A stretch of DNA of 64,000 bases, taken from the NCBI RefSeq assembly GCF_010092985.1, contig NZ_CP048106.1:992001-1056000 (forward strand). Reading direction: 5' to 3'. The DNA comes from Pontibacter pudoricolor (GTDB lineage: Bacteria; Bacteroidota; Bacteroidia; Cytophagales; Hymenobacteraceae). The notes under the pieces are model-generated. The model made no database searches, was not told the DNA's origin, and saw only the letters and a list, made by a program, of their open reading frames with translations. Positions 51,892 through 59,575 of this stretch are shown one piece after another; within the stretch, counting starts at the first letter, position 1, and every line of letters starts with the position of its first letter. Made by a program: the position numbers and the translations under genes.

Positions 51892-53349
51892 TTAAGCATT
51901 CAGGCGCTCAACCAACAATTTGTTTGCCACTTTAGGGTCGGCCTTGCCTTTGGTTTTCTTCATTACTTCGCCCATAAACATGCCCACCAGGCTTTGCTTA
52001 CCTGCTTTATATTCTGCCACTTTCTGCGGATTACCAGCTACCACCTCAGCAATTATTGCTTCCAGAGCGCCATCATCCGAATCCTGCAACAGGTTTTGTT
52101 CCTCTGCTACCTGGTGTGCCGGTGTGCCGGGGTTCTCCAGCATGTAAGGGAATATTTTTTTAGAAGCTACCGAGTGGCTTACCTTGTTCTCATCCACTAA
52201 TGCAATTATCTCTGCTATACTGTGCGGCTGCAGCGGGAAGTCTTTCATGTGCAGTTGCAGCTCGTTCAGGTACGATTTTACCGGACCCATAACCCAGTTT
52301 GAGGCTGCCTTATAGTTAGATGTATACTTGCAAAGTTCCGCAAAGTATAACGCTACTTCTTTCGCATCGGTCAGTACATTGGCATCATATTCCGGCAGGC
52401 CATACTCTTCTGTAAAGCGCTTGTATAGTTCCTGCGGAAGACTTGGCATCGTTTCTTTTATGCGCTCCAGCCATTCCTGCTCAATCACCAACGGTGGAAG
52501 GTCCGGCTCCGGAAAGTAACGGTAATCATTCAGAGTCTCTTTAGAACGCATGGCCGTAGTTGTACCGGTGTTGGCATCGAAGTTGCGTGTTTCACCATCT
52601 ACTGAGCCGCCGTTTTCAAGTACCATGATCTGGCGCTCGATCTCGTGTTCAATAGCGCGCTGCACGTTACGGAAGGAGTTCATATTTTTCACTTCCACCT
52701 TCGTACCCCAAAGCGGCGAATCTTTTAGCATCACTGAAATGTTGGCATCGCAACGCAGCGAGCCTTCTTCCATATTACCGTCGCAAATATCCAGGTACTT
52801 TACCAGGCGTTTGATCTCGGTCAGGTAGTTGTAAGCTTCCACAGAATCACGGATATCCGGCTCCGAAACGATCTCGATCAACGGTACACCGGCACGGTTA
52901 AAGTCAACCAGTGTTTCCGTTTCACCGGCTAAGTGCATCGACTTGCCCGCATCCTCTTCCATGTGAATACGGGTAATGCCAATACGTTTGTCATTGTCTT
53001 CCGCGTCTTTCACAACGATGTGGCCGGCCGTACAAACAGGCGTTTTATCCTGCGTGATCTGGTAGCCTTTCGGAAGATCGGGATAGAAGTAATTTTTTCG
53101 GGCGTAGATGTTATAGCGCGTAATGTTACAGTTTGTAGCAAGGCCCATTTTTACAGCCATCTCTACAACGGTTTTGTTAATGCGCGGCAACGTGCCCGGG
53201 TGACCAAGCGTGATGGCGCTCAGGTTGGTGTTTGGCAGCATACCGTACTCTGTCGAGTCAGAACTATACGCCTTACTCTCTGTCAGCAACTGCGCGTGCA
53301 CTTCCAGACCGATGATCGCCTGGTATTTATCTCTTATCGCTTTATCCAT
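51892..53349 (-). CDS. gatB: Aspartyl/glutamyl-tRNA(Asn/Gln) amidotransferase subunit B
   Basis: A 485-residue subunit of the GatCAB complex that amidates mischarged Glu-tRNA(Gln) and Asp-tRNA(Asn). The N-terminal IIGLEVHAQLLTESKAYSSD and the block DFNRAGVPLIEIVSEPDI, with GSLRCDANISV, are GatB hallmarks; the C-terminal YqeY-like tail is present. The Asn91-type Cys zinc ligands are not obvious. gatA and gatC are elsewhere. It lies 91 bp downstream of alaS. Confidence 0.96.
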   Translation of the reverse strand: MDKAIRDKYQAIIGLEVHAQLLTESKAYSSDSTEYGMLPNTNLSAITLGHPGTLPRINKTVVEMAVKMGLATNCNITRYNIYARKNYFYPDLPKGYQITQDKTPVCTAGHIVVKDAEDNDKRIGITRIHMEEDAGKSMHLAGETETLVDFNRAGVPLIEIVSEPDIRDSVEAYNYLTEIKRLVKYLDICDGNMEEGSLRCDANISVMLKDSPLWGTKVEVKNMNSFRNVQRAIEHEIERQIMVLENGGSVDGETRNFDANTGTTTAMRSKETLNDYRYFPEPDLPPLVIEQEWLERIKETMPSLPQELYKRFTEEYGLPEYDANVLTDAKEVALYFAELCKYTSNYKAASNWVMGPVKSYLNELQLHMKDFPLQPHSIAEIIALVDENKVSHSVASKKIFPYMLENPGTPAHQVAEEQNLLQDSDDGALEAIIAEVVAGNPQKVAEYKAGKQSLVGMFMGEVMKKTKGKADPKVANKLLVERLNA

Positions 53350-53455
53350 TTTTTTAATGATTAATGACGAATGAATAATGACTGATTTATAGTTGAGCCC
53401 TTATTCATTCATCATTATTAATTACTCATTAAAGACATTACTAATTATTCATTAA
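53347..53455. repeat. TAATGA-type low-complexity repeat, copy 2
   Basis: GATTAATGACGAATGAATAA and, further on, TTATTCATTCATCATTATTA with ATTACTCATTA can pair into a long AT-rich hairpin; similar words fill 35523-35612. Confidence 0.65.
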
Positions 53456-56077
53456 CGATTTAACCAATTCTACCGCTTTGCCCGGTACGGCCTGTAAGCC
53501 TGATGAATCTTTACCGCCGGCAGTTGCATAGAACGGCTGACCGCCGCCGCCGCCTTTAATTTCTTTGGCAAGTTCGCGTACCATCTGGCTGGCGTTCAGG
53601 TTCTTTTCAGCAACCAGGTTATCCGAAAGCATTACTGCGATCTGTGGTTTGCCATCTATTTCAGCAGCCAGTACCAATATAAGGTTATCTACTACCTGTC
53701 GCATATCGAAAGCCAGCTTCTTCAGGTGGTCTGCGTTGCTAACTTCAACCTGCTCAGCTACCAGGTTTATACCATCTAGCTGTAGTGCTTTCTGGGCCAG
53801 CGTATCTTTCAGGCCACTTAGTTGTTTCAGCTCAAATTGCTCAAGCTGCTTTTGCAGGGCTTTGTTGTCGTCCTGTAGTTTCTGCACAGCACCAGATACA
53901 TTACTTTGCGTGTTCAGCACTTCACGAACAGCATGCAATTCGTCTAACTGCGCCTGCACAAAGTCTTCGGCAAGTGAAGCAGTTACGGCTTCTATACGTC
54001 GCACACCGGCAGCTACAGAGCTTTCAGATACGATCTTAAAGTAACCGATCTCGCCGGTATTGTACACGTGCGTACCACCGCAAAGCTCTACTGAGTGCTC
54101 TCTGTCGAAAGCGATGACGCGAACATACTCGCCATACTTCTCGCCGAACAGGGCGGTTGCTCCCATTTCTTTGGCTTCAGCAATAGGCACATTTCGCTGC
54201 TCTTCCAGTGGTATACTTTGGCGTACGCGCTCGTTCACAATGTGCTCTATCTCACGAATCTGGGCATCTTCTACTTTAGCGAAATGCGAGAAGTCGAAGC
54301 GCAGTACTTTTTCGTTTACCAAGGAGCCTTTCTGCTGCACGTGCTCACCTAAAACTTCACGTAAAGCGGCATGCAGTAAGTGTGTAGCGGAGTGGTTCTT
54401 ACGGATATAGTTACGACGCTCAAAATCGATCTCGCTACGGAAAGCAGCTTCGATGTTCTGTGGTAACTTAGTTGTAATATGAAGTATAAGATCGTTCTCT
54501 TTTTTCGTGTCCAGCACTTCGATCTGCTCACTATCAGAAACAAGATAACCGGTATCACCTACCTGACCACCACTCTCTGCATAGAAAGGCGTTCTGTCGA
54601 GCACGATATGAAACTCGCTCTTATTCTTGGTCTTCACCTGTCGGTAACGCACGATGTGCGAATCCGAAACATTGCAGTCGTAGCCCACAAACTCAGTCGT
54701 AACGTCCGGTTGAACTATAACCCAGTCGCTTTGCTCTGAAGCCGATGCGTTACGTGAACGGTTCTTCTGCTGCTCCATCTCCACGCCAAAACCAGCTTCG
54801 TCTACTGTCAGGCCTTTTTCACGGGCGATAAGTGCAGTTAGGTCCAGCGGGAAACCGAAGGTATCGTATAGTTCGAAAGCAGTTTTACCATCGATTGTAT
54901 TGTTGTTCTCTTTGAATTTAGCTTCCAGTGCATCCAGTCTTTTCAGACCATTTTCTAAAGTTCTAAGGAAAGCGTTCTCTTCTTCTTCGATCACGCGCTG
55001 CACGAAGCTTAGCTGTTGTTTCAGTTCCGGGAAAACAGTTTCCATCTGGTCGGCCAGTACGGCAGCCAGTTTATACAGGAACGGCTTTTTGAAAACAAGG
55101 AAAGTAAAACCATAACGCACCGCACGGCGCAGGATACGACGGATAACATAACCAGCCTTGTTGTTAGATGGCAGCTGCCCATCGGCTATAGTAAAGGCTA
55201 TGGCACGGATATGGTCAGAAATAACGCGGATGGCAATGTCTGTCTTCTCATCCTCACCATAAACGACACCGGCTTCTTTCGCCACAAACTGGATCAGCGG
55301 CTGGAAAACATCGGTATCATAGTTGGAACGCTTGCCCTGAATAGCCATGCACAAACGTTCGAAGCCCATACCGGTATCTACGTGTTGAGCAGGCAGTTTT
55401 ACCAGCGAGCCATCGGCCAGGCGGTTGAACTCCATGAATACGTTATTCCAGATCTCGACAACCTGTGGATGATCATTATTAACTAATGATTTACCATCAA
55501 CTTGCGCACGTTCTTCATCGGTACGCAAATCCACGTGTATCTCAGAGCACGGACCGCAAGGGCCTGTGTCACCCATCTCCCAGAAGTTGTCTTTCTTGTT
55601 ACCCATCAGGATACGATCTTCCGCAATCATTGACTTCCAGATATTGAAAGCATCCTGGTCCATTTGCAGGTTCTCAGAAGCATCGCCCTGGAACACGGAA
55701 ACATATAATCTGTCTTTCGGTAGCTTGTAAACTTCGGTGAGCAGTTCCCACGACCATTCCAGCGCATCCTTCTTAAAATAATCGCCAAACGACCAGTTGC
55801 CCAGCATCTCGAACATGGTATGGTGATAGGTGTCGTATCCTACTTCTTCCAGGTCGTTGTGCTTGCCGCTTACGCGAAGGCATTTCTGGGTATCGGCGAT
55901 GCGCTTATAAGGCGCAGGCTTGTTACCTAAAAAGTAGTCTTTGAAGGGAGCCATACCCGAGTTGATAAACATCAGGGTTGGGTCGTCTTTTACCACGATC
56001 GGGGCCGATGGCACGATCTGGTGTTGCTTGGAAGCGAAGAAATCCAGGAACTTTTGTCTTATCTCAGCTGAGTTCAT
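53441..56077 (-). CDS. alaS: Alanine-tRNA ligase
   Basis: An 878-residue alanyl-tRNA synthetase with the full domain set: catalytic core (MFEMLGNWSFGDYFKKDALE, GMGFERL), editing domain with HSATHLLHAAL (HxxxH zinc site) and CGGTH, and a C-terminal C-Ala region with GGGGGQPFYATAGG. Length is normal. The starting ATG at 56077 (MNSAEIRQKFLDFFASKQHQ) is the family start. Confidence 0.97.
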   Translation of the reverse strand: MNSAEIRQKFLDFFASKQHQIVPSAPIVVKDDPTLMFINSGMAPFKDYFLGNKPAPYKRIADTQKCLRVSGKHNDLEEVGYDTYHHTMFEMLGNWSFGDYFKKDALEWSWELLTEVYKLPKDRLYVSVFQGDASENLQMDQDAFNIWKSMIAEDRILMGNKKDNFWEMGDTGPCGPCSEIHVDLRTDEERAQVDGKSLVNNDHPQVVEIWNNVFMEFNRLADGSLVKLPAQHVDTGMGFERLCMAIQGKRSNYDTDVFQPLIQFVAKEAGVVYGEDEKTDIAIRVISDHIRAIAFTIADGQLPSNNKAGYVIRRILRRAVRYGFTFLVFKKPFLYKLAAVLADQMETVFPELKQQLSFVQRVIEEEENAFLRTLENGLKRLDALEAKFKENNNTIDGKTAFELYDTFGFPLDLTALIAREKGLTVDEAGFGVEMEQQKNRSRNASASEQSDWVIVQPDVTTEFVGYDCNVSDSHIVRYRQVKTKNKSEFHIVLDRTPFYAESGGQVGDTGYLVSDSEQIEVLDTKKENDLILHITTKLPQNIEAAFRSEIDFERRNYIRKNHSATHLLHAALREVLGEHVQQKGSLVNEKVLRFDFSHFAKVEDAQIREIEHIVNERVRQSIPLEEQRNVPIAEAKEMGATALFGEKYGEYVRVIAFDREHSVELCGGTHVYNTGEIGYFKIVSESSVAAGVRRIEAVTASLAEDFVQAQLDELHAVREVLNTQSNVSGAVQKLQDDNKALQKQLEQFELKQLSGLKDTLAQKALQLDGINLVAEQVEVSNADHLKKLAFDMRQVVDNLILVLAAEIDGKPQIAVMLSDNLVAEKNLNASQMVRELAKEIKGGGGGQPFYATAGGKDSSGLQAVPGKAVELVKSLMNN

Positions 56078-56279
56078 CTATGATTATTAAGCCTTTAGAT
56101 ACTATCTGCTATACTTGTTGTTTAAGAACAAAAAATATAGAATTTTTGCCTTTCAGAAGCACGGATATTTTTCGCGTTCCGGGAAGCCAATTACTAGCAA
56201 AAGTAGCATATTTTAGCTGTAAACGGTAACATCCCGCCGAAAATTAACTATGCTAAACCTATAGTTGAGCCCTAGCCTT

Positions 56280-56627
56280 ATGCCTTATAAAGAAAAAGAA
56301 ATAGAGAAACAGTATTACACGATTGGTGAAGTTGCTGCCATGTTTGATGTTGCCGCATCATTGATACGCTTCTGGGAAACCGAATTTGAGCAGCTGAAGC
56401 CTAAAAAGAATAAAAAAGGAAACCGCCAGTATACCAAGCAGGATATTGAAACGCTGCGCACCGTTTATCACCTTGTAAAAGAGCGCGGCTATACCATACA
56501 AGGCGCAAAGGAAGTGATGAAGAACAAGTCTGTGCAGACCAAGGATAAGATAGAGATGATCGATTCGCTCGAGAAAGTGCGGTCTTTCCTGGTTGGTATT
56601 AAAAATCAGCTGAACACTAAAGCCTAA
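56280..56627 (+). CDS. MerR-family transcriptional regulator
   Basis: A 115-residue protein whose N-terminal winged helix-turn-helix (YYTIGEVAAMFDVAASLIRF, then WETEFEQLKPKKNKKGNRQY) is MerR-like, followed by a short coiled coil. No metal or drug-binding domain follows, so the effector is unknown. The ATG at 56280 is preferred over the TTG at 56265. dprA follows after 21 bp. Confidence 0.88.
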   Translation: MPYKEKEIEKQYYTIGEVAAMFDVAASLIRFWETEFEQLKPKKNKKGNRQYTKQDIETLRTVYHLVKERGYTIQGAKEVMKNKSVQTKDKIEMIDSLEKVRSFLVGIKNQLNTKA

Positions 56628-56648
56628 AAGCTTCGTATTTCCCAAACC

Positions 56649-57770
56649 ATGGGAGATAACAAGAACCTTTACGAAGTTGCCATTACCCAGATACCCGGCA
56701 TCGGGCCACAGCTTACGCGCCAGCTGGTAAGTTACTGTGGCTCTCCGCATGGCGTATTTCATGCACCCCCGGGTAAACTGCAGAAGATTCCGGGAATCGG
56801 GCCTGTTGCTTATAAAAACCTTACTCAAGGCACCAAACAGGCTTTACTGCAGGCCGAAAAATTGTTAAAACAGGCTGAGCAGCATGACGTACAGTTGCTA
56901 TTCTATACTTCACCAAAATACCCCGACCGGCTGAAACAGATCGCCGATGCTCCTACCCTTTTATATTTTCGCGGAAATGGCAACCTGAACCAGCGGCGCA
57001 TTATTTCTATAGTTGGAACGCGGCAGGTCAGTAACTATGGCCAGGCTATTACTGAGAAAATTGTAGCAGACCTGGCTTCTTATAATGTGCTTATTGTCAG
57101 CGGCCTGGCTTACGGGATTGATATCGTGTCGCATAGGGCGGCGATACAGGCAGGTTTGCCAACTATAGGCGTGATGGCTAGTGGGCCGGACATCGTTTAC
57201 CCGGCAGTGCACCGGAAATATGCGGAGCGCATGCTTACCCAGGGCGGGCTGTTAACGGAGAATACCTTTGGCACCAAACCCGATGCGCCACGCTTTCCGG
57301 CACGTAACCGTATTATTGCCGGCATGAGCGACTGTACTATAGTTGTGGAAGCTGCTCTGAAAAGTGGCACTTTAATTACCGCAGACCTGGCACATGGCTA
57401 CGACAAGGAAGTAATGGCTGTACCCGGAAATATCACATCCCCCGTTTCTGAAGGACCAAACCATCTCATTAAAAACCATAAAGCCGCCATTTATACGTCG
57501 GTTCAGGATCTGGTAGAATTATTAAACTGGGACCTGGAAGATGAAACACAGGCTCGAAAGCAAAAACTACAAACCTTTTCTCCTGAAGAATATACGCTGG
57601 ATGAGATGAAAGTGCTAAATATACTGCAACTAACCCAGGACGAACACATGGACAATATCAGCTGGAAAACCCAGATCCCGGTAAGTCTGCTGGCTTCGGT
57701 GTTGCTTACCTTAGAGTTTAAAGGAATGGTGAAAGCGATGCCGGGCAAGCGTTTTGGATTGATACGCTAG
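56649..57770 (+). CDS. dprA: DNA processing protein DprA
   Basis: A 373-residue protein that loads RecA onto incoming single-stranded DNA. An N-terminal helix-hairpin-helix part (ITQIPGIGPQLTRQLVSYCG, QKIPGIGPVAYKNL) precedes the Rossmann fold with VSGLAYGIDIVSHRAAIQAG and the RNRIIAGMSDCTIVVEAALK region; the C-terminal winged helix (YTLDEMKVLNILQL, then FKGMVKAMPGKRF) is complete. The MerR gene directly upstream may be co-transcribed. Confidence 0.95.
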   Translation: MGDNKNLYEVAITQIPGIGPQLTRQLVSYCGSPHGVFHAPPGKLQKIPGIGPVAYKNLTQGTKQALLQAEKLLKQAEQHDVQLLFYTSPKYPDRLKQIADAPTLLYFRGNGNLNQRRIISIVGTRQVSNYGQAITEKIVADLASYNVLIVSGLAYGIDIVSHRAAIQAGLPTIGVMASGPDIVYPAVHRKYAERMLTQGGLLTENTFGTKPDAPRFPARNRIIAGMSDCTIVVEAALKSGTLITADLAHGYDKEVMAVPGNITSPVSEGPNHLIKNHKAAIYTSVQDLVELLNWDLEDETQARKQKLQTFSPEEYTLDEMKVLNILQLTQDEHMDNISWKTQIPVSLLASVLLTLEFKGMVKAMPGKRFGLIR

Positions 57771-57778
57771 TTTCTTTT

Positions 57779-58516
57779 CTATTTACAATTCTTTTTAAGT
57801 GCTCCTGCAGCTTTTTTGTTGCCTAAATTAACAGCAGCTTGCCAATCGGCGCAGGCTTGTTTCAAATTTCCGGCTATGTAATGAGCTTGTGCCCGGCTCA
57901 GGTAGCAATCTCCGCATTCAGTAATACCTGTAATGTTTTTATTGCCATTTATATAAGTGTTAAAATCGCTGATTGCAGCATTGTAGTTACCACTATCGAG
58001 GTACATTGTTCCGCGCATATAAACACTTGAAAAATCACCAGGTCTTTCTTTGATTAAATGGTTATAATCTGCTTCAGCCTTTTCATACTCTTTTAAGCTA
58101 GCATAACTATTAGCGCGAATGTAATAACCAGACATGTAATCCGGGTCCAAGGCTATCGCTTTATCTGCATCCTGCACACTGCCTGTATAGTTCTGTAAAT
58201 ATGATTTAGCCAGTGCTCTGAAAAAATAAGCATCTGCGTTGGTAGGCTTAAGTGCTATAGCCTGATCCAGGTCGGTGATGGCTTCATCATAAATCAGGCT
58301 TTTAATTTTATTTTCGGCTTCATTTACAAGAGAGTCAGCTGTAATATCTTCTAACGTTATGGTTGAATCTGGCTGCGTGTAGTCGTTGTCAATAAAGCCA
58401 TCGTCTCCAAAAATGAGCTCTACGCCATCCGATGAAGCAGTTTGGTTGGTCTTACAGCCTGTTAAAACTGAAACCGACATAAACAGTACCAAGAAGTAAA
58501 TCCAGCACTTCGCCAT
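57779..58516 (-). CDS. TPR-containing lipoprotein
   Basis: A 245-residue predicted lipoprotein (lipobox VLTGC after a short signal). Four TPR units span residues about 70-225, for example DLDQAIALKPTNADAYFFRA and DADKAIALDPDYMSGYYIRA, each starting from a Tyr/Ala hallmark. The end contains AGNLKQACADWQAAVNLGNK. Role is protein interaction; partner unknown. It converges on dprA with an 8-bp gap and no obvious terminator. Confidence 0.82.
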   Translation of the reverse strand: MAKCWIYFLVLFMSVSVLTGCKTNQTASSDGVELIFGDDGFIDNDYTQPDSTITLEDITADSLVNEAENKIKSLIYDEAITDLDQAIALKPTNADAYFFRALAKSYLQNYTGSVQDADKAIALDPDYMSGYYIRANSYASLKEYEKAEADYNHLIKERPGDFSSVYMRGTMYLDSGNYNAAISDFNTYINGNKNITGITECGDCYLSRAQAHYIAGNLKQACADWQAAVNLGNKKAAGALKKNCK

Positions 58517-58697
58517 TTTTGATCTCTGAATATTTTGCGTTCCGAATATAATAAAATCTTTAAAACGCTATAGATTAAGATCTTCTTTTAAATCCAGCTC
58601 TGTTTTTTACCAGGTGACTAAAGATGTTTTTAACGAAGAATTAAACGGAACTCAAATTAACTCTTAACTTTCCGCTCTAAACTCCTGACTAAACCAA

Positions 58698-59513
58698 ATG
58701 CTGCTTTATAACGGCGAATTTATACCTGAAGCTGAACTACGCTTGCCAGTTACAAACCGGGCTTTACAATTTAATGATGGCTTTTTTGAAACGGTTATAG
58801 TTGCAGATGGCAGACTACGTTTTTGGAACGAGCATGTGTCGCGGATGCATGCAGCTGCTAAAACATTAAAGCTGGAGTTACCCCAGACTATAGTTTCGGG
58901 AGAGTTGGAAGATAAGTTGTTGCAGCTTGCCAGCCAAAACAGTGCAGCAAACTATGGCAGACTGAAACTGAAACTATGGCGAAGCGGCGCAGGCCTTTAT
59001 ATCCCTGAAACAAACGCTGTAGAATTGCTGGCAACTATACTTCCAGCTAGCCCAAGTACTACCTCCAGCCTGCACATCGGCATCTGCGAAACTATAACTA
59101 CCAACTATAGCCCCTTCTCTTTTTTTAAAGGCCCCAATGCACTGCTTTATGTAATGGCCGGTATCGAGAAAAAGGAGAAGGGTTTTGATGATATGCTGCT
59201 ATTGAACCGACAAGGCCAGGTCTCTGAGTTGACCTCTTCCAACGTTTTCTGGATGAAGAACGGAGTCCTGTTTACTCCCGCTACAGATACTGGTTGTGTG
59301 AAGGGAATTGCAAGGCAGCATATTTTACGCTGGGCAAAACAAGCCGGGATCAAGACCAAGGAAGTTTATTTTGATGTAGCCAGCTTAATGAAAGCAGATG
59401 CCATTTTTGCGGGTAATGTTACCGGCATCCGAAGTATTTCATCTATAAATGGTACACCTGTAACTATAGATGACACATTTGTAGAGCAGCTACGAAAAGA
59501 ACTATTTGCTTAA
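58698..59513 (+). CDS. Class IV aminotransferase, 4-amino-4-deoxychorismate lyase-like
   Basis: A 271-residue PLP enzyme of fold type IV. The N-terminal LYNGEFIPEAELRLPVTNRA with DGFFETV is typical; the catalytic Lys lies in FFKGPNALLYVMAGIEKK and the cofactor-binding Glu in VSELTSSNVFWMKNG. The C-terminal VKGIARQHILRWAKQAGIKT matches PabC/IlvE relatives. PabC (pABA synthesis) is the best guess, branched-chain or D-amino acid aminotransferase the alternative; no pabA or pabB is near. Confidence 0.82.
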   Translation: MLLYNGEFIPEAELRLPVTNRALQFNDGFFETVIVADGRLRFWNEHVSRMHAAAKTLKLELPQTIVSGELEDKLLQLASQNSAANYGRLKLKLWRSGAGLYIPETNAVELLATILPASPSTTSSLHIGICETITTNYSPFSFFKGPNALLYVMAGIEKKEKGFDDMLLLNRQGQVSELTSSNVFWMKNGVLFTPATDTGCVKGIARQHILRWAKQAGIKTKEVYFDVASLMKADAIFAGNVTGIRSISSINGTPVTIDDTFVEQLRKELFA

Positions 59514-59532
59514 CTATAACTGGAAATTAAAT

Positions 59533-59559
59533 GAGCACAGGTTGTAGGCCTGTGCTCTT
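59533..59559. terminator. Hairpin between convergent genes
   Basis: GAGCACAGG (59533-59541) pairs with CCTGTGCTC (59549-59557) around a 7-nt loop, with only short T runs on either side; a weak bidirectional terminator. Confidence 0.55.
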
Positions 59560-59575
59560 ATGCTTAAAGCATTAA

